A stretch of 64,000 nucleotides of DNA, from NCBI GenBank assembly GCA_035524955.1, contig DATLFG010000061.1, positions 1 through 64,000 on the forward strand, read 5' to 3'. The DNA is from CAMLFJ01 sp035524955. GTDB lineage: Bacteria; Methylomirabilota; Methylomirabilia; Rokubacteriales; CSP1-6. The notes under the pieces were generated by a model. That model worked only from the letters and a program-made list of their open reading frames with translations, was not told the DNA's origin and made no database searches. Shown one piece after another: positions 8,137-17,568 of the stretch. Positions within the stretch are counted from its first letter, which is position 1; every line of letters starts with the position of its first letter. The position numbers were made by a program, and so were the translations under genes.

Positions 8137-10725
8137 GTGGCCGTGGCAGAGCAGCTCCTCGAGTCGTTCAGGGCCCGCTACCAGTTTCCGCTCGACGACT
8201 TCCAGCTCCGCGCCATCGCGGCGATCCTCGACGGCAAGTCGGTGATCGTGTCCGCGCCCACCGGCTCGGGCAAGACGCTGGTGGCCGAGTTCGCCATCCA
8301 CGCCGCGCTCCACCGCGGGCGCCGCATCGCCTACACCACTCCGCTCAAGGCGCTCTCCAACCAGAAGTACGCCGACTTCGTCCGCCAGTGGGGCGCCGAG
8401 CGGGTCGGCATCCTCACCGGCGACGTCAAGGTCAACGCCCGCGCGCCGGTGGTGGTGATGACCACCGAGATCCTGCGCAACATGTTCTACTCGGGCGGGC
8501 TCGAGGGCCTCGACACGGTGGTGCTCGACGAGTGCCACTACATGGGCGACGAGGGGCGGGGGACGGTGTGGGAGGAGATCATCGTCAACTGCCCGAAGGA
8601 CGTGGCGCTGGTCGCCCTGTCCGCCACCGTGCGCAACGTGGACGAGATCGCGGACTGGATCAGCCTGGTGCACCGGCCCATCGTGGCCATCACCCATCCG
8701 CACCGGCCGGTGCCGCTGCAGTACCTGGTCGCGGACCTCTCGGGCGAGATCCACACCTACGACGCGGTCCGCCACGGCAAGGTGCGCCTGCTCGGCGAGG
8801 AGCGGGAGGGCGGCTACAACGACCGCGGCCGCTGGTACACGCGCCGGGTGGTGGATCCCACCGTGATGCTCGACGAGCTGGAGAGCCGCGGCTGGCTGCC
8901 CGCGATCTACTTCATCTTCAGCCGCGCCGGCTGCGAGCGGGCCATGGAGACCGTCCTGGCCGAGGGCAAGCCGCTGCTCACCCGCGAGCAGCAGCGGCAG
9001 GTGGACGAGGCGATCCGCGAGCAGGTCACCGAGAACCCGACCATCGCAGAGTCGCCGCTCAACCAGACCATCTTCCAGGCGCTCGGCATGGGGGTGGGGC
9101 TCCACCACGCGGGCATCCTGCCCACCGTGAAGCGCTTCATCGAGCTGCTCTTCGAGCGGGGTCTCTGCAAGGTGGTGTTCGCCACCGAGACGATGTCGCT
9201 CGGCATCCACATGCCGGCCAAGAGCGTGATGCTGCAGTCGCTGACCAAGCGAACCGACCGCGGCTTCCGCAGCCTGACCCACAACGAGCTGACCCAGATG
9301 GCGGGCCGCGCGGGCCGCCGCGGCATCGATCCCGAGGGCAAGTGCGTGATGGCCCTCGACGTGCGCGACGGGCTCGACGACATGAAGCGGGTGGTCAACG
9401 GCCCGCCCGAGCCGATCGTCAGCCAGTTCAAGCTGGGCTACGGCTCGGTGGCACTCCTGCTCTCGACCGGCAACGACCTGGCGACGATCCGGCGAACCGT
9501 CGAGTCCTCGTTCGGCCAGTACCAGAACATGAAGCGCATCAAGTCGCTCGAGACCGACGTGCGGAGCCTCGAGATGGCCGTGACCGATGGCCGTCGCTTC
9601 GACGCCCCCTGCGGCGACTTCGCGCGCATCGGCCGCTACCGCCAGGCCCGGTCGGAGGTCGAGGTGGCGCGGATGGCGCGCGGCCGGGGTGGGCGGCGCG
9701 GCCGCGCCGCCGCGGACGCGGAGCCCGGGCGCCTCGCGCTGGTGCGGCGCAAGAGCGGGGCCAGCCTCGGCCTCATCGTGGGCGTGGACCGGCGACGGCA
9801 CCGCGATCTCATTCAGGTGCTGCTGGCCCACGGCGGCACCGTGCAGATGAAGGAAGGCAACGTGAAGCGTGTGTTCTGGCAGACCGCGCCGCTGCACGTG
9901 CCGCGTGACTGGGAGCACCGCACGCGCGGCCTCACCGAGCAGATGGCGCGCCTGTCGGTGCCCGAGCTGATCGAGCGCGAGAAGAGTCAGGGCCCGGAGG
10001 GCGCGCTCGCCGCGATCGAGTGTCATCGCTGCCCGTGGGGCTCGCAGAGCCGCTGCGAGCAGGCCTGGAAAGGCCTCGACGGGGTGGAGCGGCAGCTCGC
10101 CCAGAAGCGGGAGATGCTCGACGCGTTCCGCAACGCGTACTGGCAAGAGTTTCTCCGGGTCGTCGAGGTGCTCGAGCGCTTCGGGGCGGTGCAGCACGCC
10201 AAGCTCCTGGCCAAGGGGCAGCTCATCGCCGGGCTCCGGCACGACAACGAGCTGCTGGTGGCCGAGGTAGTGGACCGCGGCATCCTGCGCGACACCACGC
10301 TCGCCGAGGCGGCCGCGCTCTGCTCGGGGCTCATCGAGGAGGCGCGCTCCGGGGACGCGGCGGTGGCGCGGCTGTTCCTCAAGAAGCGCCCCAAGATCAA
10401 GCGCAAGCTGCAGGAGATGGAGTCCATCGCGAGCACCGTCCTCGAGGTCCAGCGGCGCCACGGGCTGCCGATGCCCGTCTCGATCTCCACCGGCTTCATG
10501 CCGTCGGTGTTCCGCTGGGCCTCCGGCGAGGACGAGTGGTCCGCGATCGTGGAGGAGTCCTTCGGCGGGCACGAGGGGGATCTGATCCGGGCCATGCGGC
10601 GGCTCATCGACGTCCTCCGCCAGCTCGCGGAGTCGCCCGAGGTCGAGCCGGCGGTGGCCGGCCTCCTGAGCCGGGCGGCCCGGGTCATCGACCGCGGGAT
10701 CGTGCTGGAGTCCGCCCTGATTTGA
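8137..10725 (+). CDS. Ski2/Mtr4-like DEAD/DEAH-box RNA helicase
   Basis: An 862-residue superfamily 2 helicase. Motif I is SAPTGSGKTLVAEF (about residue 45), motif II VVLDECHYMGDEG, motif III ALSATV, and motif VI QMAGRAGRRGID. The C-terminal 180 residues (KKRPKIKRKLQEMES onward to AARVIDRGIVLESALI) fit the DSHCT domain of Ski2/Mtr4/Dob1 relatives, probably acting on RNA. AGGGAGGT at 8126-8133 precedes two in-frame GTG codons, 8137 and 8143; 8143 has the more usual spacing and would remove two residues. The gene diverges from the dehalogenase-like gene, with about 90 bases between them. Confidence 0.88.
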   Translation: MAVAEQLLESFRARYQFPLDDFQLRAIAAILDGKSVIVSAPTGSGKTLVAEFAIHAALHRGRRIAYTTPLKALSNQKYADFVRQWGAERVGILTGDVKVNARAPVVVMTTEILRNMFYSGGLEGLDTVVLDECHYMGDEGRGTVWEEIIVNCPKDVALVALSATVRNVDEIADWISLVHRPIVAITHPHRPVPLQYLVADLSGEIHTYDAVRHGKVRLLGEEREGGYNDRGRWYTRRVVDPTVMLDELESRGWLPAIYFIFSRAGCERAMETVLAEGKPLLTREQQRQVDEAIREQVTENPTIAESPLNQTIFQALGMGVGLHHAGILPTVKRFIELLFERGLCKVVFATETMSLGIHMPAKSVMLQSLTKRTDRGFRSLTHNELTQMAGRAGRRGIDPEGKCVMALDVRDGLDDMKRVVNGPPEPIVSQFKLGYGSVALLLSTGNDLATIRRTVESSFGQYQNMKRIKSLETDVRSLEMAVTDGRRFDAPCGDFARIGRYRQARSEVEVARMARGRGGRRGRAAADAEPGRLALVRRKSGASLGLIVGVDRRRHRDLIQVLLAHGGTVQMKEGNVKRVFWQTAPLHVPRDWEHRTRGLTEQMARLSVPELIEREKSQGPEGALAAIECHRCPWGSQSRCEQAWKGLDGVERQLAQKREMLDAFRNAYWQEFLRVVEVLERFGAVQHAKLLAKGQLIAGLRHDNELLVAEVVDRGILRDTTLAEAAALCSGLIEEARSGDAAVARLFLKKRPKIKRKLQEMESIASTVLEVQRRHGLPMPVSISTGFMPSVFRWASGEDEWSAIVEESFGGHEGDLIRAMRRLIDVLRQLAESPEVEPAVAGLLSRAARVIDRGIVLESALI

Positions 10726-10746
10726 GGGTCCGCGGCCCCGGGTATA

Positions 10747-10752
10747 TATAAT
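10747..10752 (+). promoter_or_regulatory. -10 element TATAAT for the lipoprotein gene
   Basis: A perfect TATAAT ends 9 bases before the ATG at 10762. A possible -35, TTGAGG at 10722-10727, lies 19 bases upstream. The distance to the ATG predicts a leader of only a few bases. Confidence 0.55.
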
Positions 10753-10761
10753 GGGGCTGCC

Positions 10762-11268
10762 ATGGGCCGACTGACCCGCACCTCCCGGCTGGCCGCGGCG
10801 GCGCTCCTGACCACCGCCTGCGCGGCGACCGAGCCCGTGCTCGAGCGCACGACGCGGGGCCCCAACGCCGAGGAGTTCTTCATCATGCGGTCGTTCGCGG
10901 TCAACGGCCGGGCGCCCAACTTCGACGAGAAGCGCGTCTGGCAGGACCAGATGGACGAGAAGGTCTTCAAGTACCTCCGCGAGCACCCGGAGCTCGAGAA
11001 CACGTCGCGCTACAGCGAGTTCCGCTTCTGGCGCCAGGTGACCAACGGCAGCACCCCCGGCGAGGTGAAGGTGCTGCTGGGCGAGCCGCGCGAGCGGACC
11101 ATCGACCCGGCCCTGATGGCGGCGCTCGGGGAGCAGCACTGGCAGGCGGTCCGGACCACCGCGAAGGAAGCCTGGGTGTACCCGCTCGGCTGGGTCGTCT
11201 TCTTCGACGACAAGGGCGTGGTGGACCTGCTCCGGCGGGTCTCGCCGCTCGACACGCGCGACGACTAG
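10762..11268 (+). CDS. Lipoprotein with BamE/SmpA-like pattern, function unknown
   Basis: A 168-residue protein with an N-terminal signal and lipobox LLTTAC (Cys20), so it should be lipid-anchored after export. The C-terminal half contains GSTPGEVKVLLGEPRERT followed by AWVYPLGWVVFFDDKGVV. This resembles the G-M-T-x-x-x-V-x-x-L-L-G-x-P plus aromatic strand pattern of SmpA/BamE-type outer-membrane lipoproteins, though the resemblance is loose. It stands alone behind its own promoter between the helicase and an uncharacterised gene. Confidence 0.65.
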   Translation: MGRLTRTSRLAAAALLTTACAATEPVLERTTRGPNAEEFFIMRSFAVNGRAPNFDEKRVWQDQMDEKVFKYLREHPELENTSRYSEFRFWRQVTNGSTPGEVKVLLGEPRERTIDPALMAALGEQHWQAVRTTAKEAWVYPLGWVVFFDDKGVVDLLRRVSPLDTRDD

Positions 11269-11276
11269 CCGCGTGC

Positions 11277-11282
11277 TAGACT
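11277..11282 (+). promoter_or_regulatory. -10 element TAGACT
   Basis: TAGACT sits 23 bases upstream of the ATG at 11306, right after the lipoprotein stop. It is the same hexamer as at 2068, 28153, 29468, 52643 and (minus strand) 33127. Confidence 0.45.
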
Positions 11283-11305
11283 TGGGCGTCTTTTCGACGA
11301 CGCCC

Positions 11306-11926
11306 ATGCCGAGTGCTGCCCTCACGTGGATCGAGCCGGGAGCGAGCGCCACCCTCATCTGGCACGGCGCGGTGGCGTCCCGACCCGAGGGCGGCCGGGT
11401 CTACGTGGTGGCCGGGCCCATCCTCGAGCAGCCCCCCGCCTCGCCGTACTTCATCCTGGCCGCGGAGGAGGACGGCGACTTCGCGGATCGGCTCTACCGC
11501 GGGCAGGTGACGCTGCCCGAGCTTCGCGCCTTCCTGTCGCGCTGCCGGATCACCCGCGGCGCCCTGGTGGACGAGCAGCAGTACGTCGCCACCGACGAGG
11601 AGGCGCCGGTGCTCGCGGCGCTCGATGGCTGGCGCGAGCGGCCGGGCCCTCCGGCGCTGCCCTACCTCGACGACATCAACGCGTTCATGCCCGCGTCCGC
11701 CCCGCTCTACGTGACCGCGGAAGCCCACGCGGCCGCGCAGCGGGAGCCGGAGCAGTTCGGCACCGCCTGGGTCTGCGACGAGTGCGGCCTCGCCGAGGAC
11801 GCGGCCGTCTTCCTCTGGACCGCGCACCGGGGCCCGGCGGTGCGCGTGTGCTTCCTCATCCACAACGACGCCGGGGTCTGGACCTGCCGGCTCCACCCGT
11901 TCGAGTTCGCGAAGGAGACCTCATGA
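11306..11926 (+). CDS. Uncharacterised protein
   Basis: A 206-residue protein I do not recognise. It has no signal peptide or membrane segment. Near the C-terminus is a CxxC pair (WVCDECGLAED) and a later Cys in WTCRLHPFEF, which could bind zinc. The ATG at 11306 is chosen because the upstream TAGACT promoter would exclude the longer in-frame start at 11273. Its stop overlaps the gamma-glutamyltransferase start as ATGA, so the two are probably translated together. Confidence 0.6.
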   Translation: MPSAALTWIEPGASATLIWHGAVASRPEGGRVYVVAGPILEQPPASPYFILAAEEDGDFADRLYRGQVTLPELRAFLSRCRITRGALVDEQQYVATDEEAPVLAALDGWRERPGPPALPYLDDINAFMPASAPLYVTAEAHAAAQREPEQFGTAWVCDECGLAEDAAVFLWTAHRGPAVRVCFLIHNDAGVWTCRLHPFEFAKETS

Positions 11927-13653
11927 TCCGCTCCACCCTCGACGTGACCAAGCACACCCCGAGCGCGCGCGCCCTGGTGGCCGCCGAGCACCCGCTCGGG
12001 GCCGAGGTCGGCGCGCGCATCCTGGCCCGGGGCGGCAACGCGGTGGACGCGGCGGTGGCGACCGCGTTCGCGATGACGGTGGTGGAGCCCTTCATGTCCT
12101 CGGTGGCGGGCGGCGGCACCCTGCTGGTGCACCTGGCCAAGCGCGGCGAGACAGTCGCGCTCGACTTTAACGTGCAGGCCCCCGCGGCCTGCCACGAGAG
12201 CTGCTACGAGCTGGGGGAGGGGGTGGCGCAGGCCCTGTTCCCGTGGCGGCGCGTGGTGGGCGAGGCCAACAGCTTCGGCCCGAAGTCGGTGGCGATCCCG
12301 GGCTCGGTGGCGGGCCTCTGTCTCGCGCTGGAGCGGTTCGGCACGATGGATCTGGCGGACGTCATGGCCCCCGCGATCGAGCTGGCCGAGAAGGGCTTCG
12401 AGGTGGACTGGTACGTCACCCTCACCGTCGCGCCGCACTGCGACGAGATCGCCGCCTTCCCGGAGACCGCGCGCGCCTACCTGCGCGACCGCCACTACGT
12501 GCACCGTCCGGCCGGGCTCGCGCCCGGTGACGTGCTGCGCCAGCCGGACCTCGCCCGCAGCCTGCGACTCATCGCCAAGGACGGCGCGAAGGCGTTCTAT
12601 CGCGGCGCGATCGCCCAGGCCATCGACGAGGAGATGCGGCGCAGCGGCGGCTTCCTCCGGGCGAGCGATCTCGCGGGCTACGCGCCGCGCGTGGTCGAGC
12701 CCCTGACCATGAAGTACCGCCGGCTCGAGCTGGCCTTCTCGCCCGGCGCCACCGGCGGGCCGACCGCGGTCGAGATGCTGAACATCCTCGCCCAGTTCCC
12801 GTCGGCGAAGGTCGGGTACGAGACGCCGGGCGGCCTGCACCTGCGCGCGGAGGCGGTGCGCTACGGCTTCCTCGACCGGCTGCGCCACCTGGCCGATCCG
12901 CTCGCGGTGCGCGTGCCGTGGCGCGGGCTGGCCTCGGGCGAGCACGCCCGGGAAGTGGCGGCGGGGCTCCGGCCCGCCGGGCCCCGCAGCGAGGCCAAGG
13001 TGCCGGACGCGTGGGCGCACGAGGCGGCGATGAACGGCCTCGGGCGCGGGGCGATGGCGGTGGCGCTCGGCCGGCGGCGGCTGCCCACCGCGGGCGGCGA
13101 CTGCACCACCCACATCTGCGCGGTGGATCGGCAGCGCAACATGGTCTCGCTGACCAATACCGCGGTCTCGCTGTTCGGCTCGCGCATGGTGGTGCCGGGC
13201 ACCGGAATCTTGCTTCAAAACGGCATGCTGTGGTTCGATCCGGAGCCGGGGCGCGCCAACTCGGTGGCGGCGGGCAAGCGGCCGGTGGTGAACATGGTGC
13301 CCGCGCTCGGCTTCCGGCAGGGCGAGCCTTACCTCGCGGTGGGGGCGCCGGGCGGGCGCAAGATCGTCTCGGCCATCCCGCAGGTGATCGCCAACATCGC
13401 CGACCAGGGGGACACGCCGCAGGCCGCCATCGAGGCCCCGCGCGTGCACACCGAGGGCGGCGAGCTCTGGGTGGACGATCGGGTGGGCGAGCGGTCCCTG
13501 ACCGCGCTGCGGAAGATGGGCCACGACGTGGTGGCGAAGCACCAGGCCTACGGCACCCTCTATTTCGCGCGGCCGGTGGCGATCCGGGTCGGCCGGCGCG
13601 GGCTGGAAGCGGGCCTCGATCATCTCAACGCGGCCGCGGCGGCGGGGATCTAG
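11923..13653 (+). CDS. ggt: Gamma-glutamyltransferase family protein
   Basis: A 576-residue N-terminal nucleophile hydrolase precursor. The N-terminal GGNAVDAAVATAFAMTVVEP and SSVAGGG are family-typical. The autoprocessing nucleophile is the first Thr of GGDCTTHICAVD (about residue 393), giving a large and a small subunit. SLTNTAVSLFGSRMVVPGTG follows. The family transfers or hydrolyses gamma-glutamyl groups from glutathione and relatives, and some members are cephalosporin acylases. No clear signal peptide is visible, which is unusual for a periplasmic GGT. The ATG at 11923 overlaps the upstream stop. A small unknown protein gene follows 4 bases after the stop. Confidence 0.85.
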   Translation: MIRSTLDVTKHTPSARALVAAEHPLGAEVGARILARGGNAVDAAVATAFAMTVVEPFMSSVAGGGTLLVHLAKRGETVALDFNVQAPAACHESCYELGEGVAQALFPWRRVVGEANSFGPKSVAIPGSVAGLCLALERFGTMDLADVMAPAIELAEKGFEVDWYVTLTVAPHCDEIAAFPETARAYLRDRHYVHRPAGLAPGDVLRQPDLARSLRLIAKDGAKAFYRGAIAQAIDEEMRRSGGFLRASDLAGYAPRVVEPLTMKYRRLELAFSPGATGGPTAVEMLNILAQFPSAKVGYETPGGLHLRAEAVRYGFLDRLRHLADPLAVRVPWRGLASGEHAREVAAGLRPAGPRSEAKVPDAWAHEAAMNGLGRGAMAVALGRRRLPTAGGDCTTHICAVDRQRNMVSLTNTAVSLFGSRMVVPGTGILLQNGMLWFDPEPGRANSVAAGKRPVVNMVPALGFRQGEPYLAVGAPGGRKIVSAIPQVIANIADQGDTPQAAIEAPRVHTEGGELWVDDRVGERSLTALRKMGHDVVAKHQAYGTLYFARPVAIRVGRRGLEAGLDHLNAAAAAGI

Positions 13654-13657
13654 CGCG

Positions 13658-13969
13658 ATGGCCGAGATCACCCTCACCGCCGCGTTCTCCACCGTGCCCG
13701 CGCCGGAGCAGGAGGCGATCAAGCGGCTGCTCACCGAGACCATCGAGCAGCTCGCCCAGGAAGACGGGAGCTTCTCCCGGGCCCGCGTGGTGTTCACCGA
13801 GTCGGACGAGCGGTGCGGGCTCACCGCCGAGCTCGACGGGGTGAAGAAGGAAGGCGTGCCGCTGTCCATCGACATCGAGCAGCTCGAGGACGCCCAGACC
13901 GGCGCGGGCGCCCGCGCCCAGCTCAAGGAAGCGCTCCGGCTCTACTTCCGGCGGGTATCGGGCCGGTGA
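13658..13969 (+). CDS. Small uncharacterised protein
   Basis: A 103-residue acidic protein beginning MAEITLTAAFSTVPAPEQEA. It is predicted mainly helical with a central beta stretch (RARVVFTESDERCGLTAEL). No known domain was recognised. It sits between the gamma-glutamyltransferase and a methyltransferase, with a GTGA overlap at its 3' end, so it is part of the same operon. Its small size and coding context support a real gene, but not a function. Confidence 0.6.
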   Translation: MAEITLTAAFSTVPAPEQEAIKRLLTETIEQLAQEDGSFSRARVVFTESDERCGLTAELDGVKKEGVPLSIDIEQLEDAQTGAGARAQLKEALRLYFRRVSGR

Positions 13970-14688
13970 CCGACGCGGGCGTGCTGCTGTTCGTCCACGG
14001 CGGCTGCACGTTCACGGTGGCCGCCGGGGTGCAGCCGCCCAAGGCGGGGTCGCTGCTGTTCTGCCGTCACCTGCCGGTGCGCGCGGGCGATCGGATGCTC
14101 GACATCGGCACCGGGATCGGCCTGGCCGCCGTGCTGGCCGCGCGGGCGGGGGCGCGGGTGGTCGCCACCGACGTGGTGGACGCCGCGGTCGGCTGCGCCC
14201 GCGCGAACGCGGTGGTCAACGGCGTGGCGGACCGCGTGGAGGTCCTCCTGGGCGACGGCTTCGCGCCGGTGCGCGGACGCGTCTTCGACCTGATCTGCAC
14301 GAGCCCGCCCCAGATGCCGACGCCGCCCGACCGCGAGCGCGCCGACGCGGCGGCGGCGGCCGACAACGGGGGCCCGGACGGCTGGGCGCTGCTCGACCGG
14401 GTGATCGCCGGCGCCCCCGCGCATCTGGCGCCGGGCGGCCGGCTCGTGTTCACGCTCTTCGCCTTTCTCGGGGTCAAGGCGGCGCTCGCCCGGCTCCACG
14501 CCGCGGGGTTCGAGCCCGCGATCCTGGGCCGGGAGACCCAGGCCTTCCCCCGCATCGGCTACGAGCGGATCGAGCACATCCGCGCCCGCGACGCGGAGGC
14601 CACGCTGCCGCCGACCGGGTGGCCCACCACGGTCGAGCGCTATGTCATCCAGGGTGTCTGGCAGGGTGTCTGGCCGGGTGTCCGGTGA
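13966..14688 (+). CDS. Class I SAM-dependent methyltransferase
   Basis: A 240-residue protein with motif I MLDIGTGIGLAAVLAARAGA, the acidic ATDVVD following it and an NPPY-like CTSPPQMP, the pattern of HemK/PrmA-type N-methyltransferases. Those act on amide or amino groups of proteins and nucleotides. The substrate here is not clear. GTG at 13966 overlaps the preceding stop. The C-terminus ends in a small repeat (VWQGVWPGV) encoded by two near-identical 12-base units at about 14656-14684. It shares one base with the next start (TGATG). Confidence 0.78.
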   Translation: MTDAGVLLFVHGGCTFTVAAGVQPPKAGSLLFCRHLPVRAGDRMLDIGTGIGLAAVLAARAGARVVATDVVDAAVGCARANAVVNGVADRVEVLLGDGFAPVRGRVFDLICTSPPQMPTPPDRERADAAAAADNGGPDGWALLDRVIAGAPAHLAPGGRLVFTLFAFLGVKAALARLHAAGFEPAILGRETQAFPRIGYERIEHIRARDAEATLPPTGWPTTVERYVIQGVWQGVWPGVR

Positions 14689-15449
14689 TGAAGCCCGCCG
14701 CCCGCCGCCTCATCGTCAACGCCGACGACTACGGCCTCACCGCGGGCGTAAGCCGCGGCATCCTCGACGCCCACCGCCGCGGGATCGTGACGAGCACGAC
14801 CCTGCTCGTGAACCGCCCTATGGCCCCCGCGCTGATCGACGCGCTCAAGGCCTCGGGCATGGGCGTGGGGCTGCACATGAACCTCACCCTGGGGCCGCCG
14901 GTGGCCCCCGCGAAGCGGGTGAGCTCCCTGCTGGACGGGGCCGGGACGTTCGTCCGCGACGCGCGGGAGGCCGCCCGGCGCGCGCGGCCGGACGAGGCGC
15001 GCATCGAGCTCGGGATGCAGATCGACGAGTTCCGGAGGATCATGGGGCGGTTTCCCACGCATCTGGATTCCCATCACCACGTGGGCCGGCACGAGCCCAT
15101 CCTCGAGCTCGTGCTGGACTTCGCGCGGGCGATCACGGTGCCGATCCGGACCCAGGACGCGGAGCTGCGGGCGGCCGCGCGGAAGCTCTCGCTCAAGACG
15201 CCGGATCAGTTCATGGGCGAGTCGGGGCCGGAGGCCTACTGGTCGTCGGAGCGCGTGCTCGCGCACCTGCGCGAGCTGCCGGGCGGCGTGACCGAGTTCA
15301 TGACCCATCCCGGCTACTTCGACGACGACCTCGCCTACAGCCGCTACGGGCGCCAGCGTGACATCGAGCTGGCCGGCCTCACCGATCCGGAGGCGCGCGC
15401 CCTCGTCGAGCGCGAGGGCATCCGGCTCATGCACTTCGGGGACCTGTAG
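14688..15449 (+). CDS. ChbG/HpnK family (YdjC-type) deacetylase
   Basis: A 253-residue carbohydrate deacetylase-fold protein with the metal and catalytic motifs NADDYG (residues 11-16), LDSHHHVGRHEPI and EFMTHPGYFDDD. Family members deacetylate chitooligosaccharides (ChbG) or hopanoid precursors (HpnK). With a ROK kinase and a zinc dehydrogenase following, a role in sugar or amino-sugar turnover is likely. There is no squalene/hopanoid gene nearby to support HpnK. Confidence 0.85.
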   Translation: MKPAARRLIVNADDYGLTAGVSRGILDAHRRGIVTSTTLLVNRPMAPALIDALKASGMGVGLHMNLTLGPPVAPAKRVSSLLDGAGTFVRDAREAARRARPDEARIELGMQIDEFRRIMGRFPTHLDSHHHVGRHEPILELVLDFARAITVPIRTQDAELRAAARKLSLKTPDQFMGESGPEAYWSSERVLAHLRELPGGVTEFMTHPGYFDDDLAYSRYGRQRDIELAGLTDPEARALVEREGIRLMHFGDL

Positions 15450-15483
15450 GGCGCGCGTGAGCGGGCGAGCCCAGGGCGACGGG

Positions 15484-16416
15484 ATGACGATCGGCGTGGA
15501 CGTGGGGGGCACCACCGTGGCCGCGGGCCTCGTGGCCTCCGACGGACGCGTGCTCGAGCATCACCAGGCGCCCACGCACGCGCGCGGCCCGGGCACCGCG
15601 CTCGAGACGATCGGCGAGCTTCTCGAGCGGCTCTTCGAGCAGGCGCGCGCCCGGGGCGTGCGGGTGACCGGGGTCGGCGTCGGCGTGCCGGGGATCGTCG
15701 ACGCCGAGCGCGGCACGGTGGGCGTGGATATTCACTACGCGCCCGAGCTGGCCGGGGCCCCGCTCGGCCGCATGCTGGGCGACCGGCTGGGCGTGCCCGT
15801 CTTCGTGGACAACGACGTCAACGCGGTCGCGCTGGGCGAGTGGACGTGGGGCGCCGGCCGCGGGACGCGGTCGCTGGTCGTGCTGGCTCTCGGCACCGGG
15901 GTCGGCGGCGGCATCATCCTCGACGGCCGGCTGCACCGCGGGCAGGCCGGCTTCGGCGGCGAGCTCGGTCACGTGCCCATCGACTTCGACGGGCCGCCCT
16001 GCGTCTGCGGCGGGCGCGGCTGTCTCAAGGCCTACGTGTCCGGCACCGACATCGCGCTGCGCGCCGGCGCGCGTCTCGGCCGCGCGGTGGGCGCGGTCGA
16101 GGTCTTCCGTCTCGCCGCCGACGGCGACGCGGCCGCGGGTGCGATCGTGGAGGACGTCTGCACGGCCCTCGGGGCCGGGCTGGCCATCATCGTGAACGGG
16201 CTCAACCCGGAGCGGGTGCTGCTGGCGGGGAGCGTGGCCAAATCGCTCCGGCCGCTGGAGGCGCGGCTGCGCGCGGCCCTGGCGCGCTACGCCTTCGCGG
16301 AGGCGCTGCGCGCGACGCGCCTTCAGATCCTGGCCCTGGACAAGGACGCGACGGTGCGCGGCGGGGCCGCGCTCGTCCACTACGAAACCGAGCGACGGAG
16401 GGCGACGACGTCATGA
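15484..16416 (+). CDS. ROK family sugar kinase
   Basis: A 310-residue ROK protein with the N-terminal phosphate-binding IGVDVGGTTVAAG, the catalytic VDNDVNAVALGE and GTGVGGGII, and the ROK zinc motif GHVPIDFDGPPCVCGGRGCL. No N-terminal HTH is present, so it is a kinase rather than a repressor, probably acting on glucose or another hexose/amino-sugar. The ATG at 15484 is used; a GTG at 15457 would add nine residues. Its stop overlaps the next gene as ATGA. Confidence 0.88.
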   Translation: MTIGVDVGGTTVAAGLVASDGRVLEHHQAPTHARGPGTALETIGELLERLFEQARARGVRVTGVGVGVPGIVDAERGTVGVDIHYAPELAGAPLGRMLGDRLGVPVFVDNDVNAVALGEWTWGAGRGTRSLVVLALGTGVGGGIILDGRLHRGQAGFGGELGHVPIDFDGPPCVCGGRGCLKAYVSGTDIALRAGARLGRAVGAVEVFRLAADGDAAAGAIVEDVCTALGAGLAIIVNGLNPERVLLAGSVAKSLRPLEARLRAALARYAFAEALRATRLQILALDKDATVRGGAALVHYETERRRATTS

Positions 16417-17462
16417 AGGCGATCACGCTTCACGGACCGGGAGACGTGCGGGTGGAATCGGTGCCGGACCCGCGCATCGTGGATCCCACCGACGCGGTGC
16501 TGCGCATCACGACCAGCGCGGTGTGCGGCTCCGATCTGCACCAGTACCACGGGCGGGTGGCCGGGCTCGATCCCGGCGTCGTGATGGGCCACGAGTTCAT
16601 GGGCATCGTGGAGGAGGTCGGGCCCGCGGTGCGCCGGATCAAGACGGGAGACCGGGTGCTCGCGCCCTTCTCGATCTCGTGCGGCGTCTGCGAGTGGTGC
16701 CGCATGCGGTTGCCCACCCAGTGCGCCACCACCGGCCGCGCGGTGTTCGGCGGTCGCTTCGGCAAGCAGTACCCGGGCGGGCAGGCCGAGGCCATCCGGG
16801 TGCCGTTCGCCGACCACATGTGCGAGCCGGTCCCCGCCGGGATGACCGACGAGCAGGTGTTCTTCCTCGGCGACATCCTGTCCACCGGCTACGTCTGCGC
16901 GGAGAACGCGGGGATCCGCCCCGCCGACACGGTGGCGGTGTTCGGCGCGGGGCCGGTCGGCCTGCTCGCGCTGCAGTCGGCGCATCTGTTCGGGCCGAGC
17001 CGCGTCTTCGTGGTGGACCGCGTGGACTATCGCCTGAAGCTCGCGGAGGAGCTGGGCGGCATCCCGGTGAATCTCGACCGGGGCGATCCCGCCGACCAGC
17101 TCCGCGCCCAGACACGCGGCCGCGGCCCCGACGCGGTGCTGGAGTGCGTGGGCCACGAGACCCCGTTCACCCAGGCGATCCAGGCGGTGCGCGCGGGGGG
17201 CACCGTCTCCTCGGTGGGGGTCTACGTGGAGCAGTCGATGGGCTTCCCGGCGCGCGAGGCATTCTTCAAGGACCTCACGCTGCGCATGGGCATCTGCAAC
17301 GCGCGCAACTTCATCGGGCCGCTGATGCCGCTGATCCAGAACGGGCGCCTGCAGCCCACGCGGATCATCACGCACACGATGCCGCTCGGCGACACGCCCA
17401 GGGGCTACGCGATCTTCGACCGGAAGGAGGACCGCGCGATCAAGGTGATGCTCAAGCCCTGA
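16413..17462 (+). CDS. Zinc-dependent alcohol/polyol dehydrogenase
   Basis: A 349-residue medium-chain dehydrogenase. The catalytic zinc ligands are Cys in AVCGSDLH and His-Glu in MGHEFMG. The structural zinc lobe is CGVCEWCRMRLPTQC. The Rossmann motif is VFGAGPVGLLALQ. It resembles glutathione-independent formaldehyde, threonine or sorbitol dehydrogenases; the substrate is not resolvable. It is last in a tightly overlapping run from the unknown gene at 11306 to here, which suggests co-transcription with the ROK kinase and deacetylase. Confidence 0.87.
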   Translation: MKAITLHGPGDVRVESVPDPRIVDPTDAVLRITTSAVCGSDLHQYHGRVAGLDPGVVMGHEFMGIVEEVGPAVRRIKTGDRVLAPFSISCGVCEWCRMRLPTQCATTGRAVFGGRFGKQYPGGQAEAIRVPFADHMCEPVPAGMTDEQVFFLGDILSTGYVCAENAGIRPADTVAVFGAGPVGLLALQSAHLFGPSRVFVVDRVDYRLKLAEELGGIPVNLDRGDPADQLRAQTRGRGPDAVLECVGHETPFTQAIQAVRAGGTVSSVGVYVEQSMGFPAREAFFKDLTLRMGICNARNFIGPLMPLIQNGRLQPTRIITHTMPLGDTPRGYAIFDRKEDRAIKVMLKP

Positions 17463-17568
17463 CGCGGTCTGGCATACCGTTTGCCCCCATAGCCCCGTGG
17501 TCTCGTCCCGGGGCCTCTCCGGTGCGGATTCGGACACGTCTGACACCGACGGTGACGGAGGAGCGAAC

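Noticed and set aside
8047..11358. Very long minus-strand ORF continuing upstream of the dehalogenase-like gene
   Set aside because: It is antisense to the helicase and lipoprotein genes, His/Arg/Gly-rich and without domains; a normal effect of high GC.
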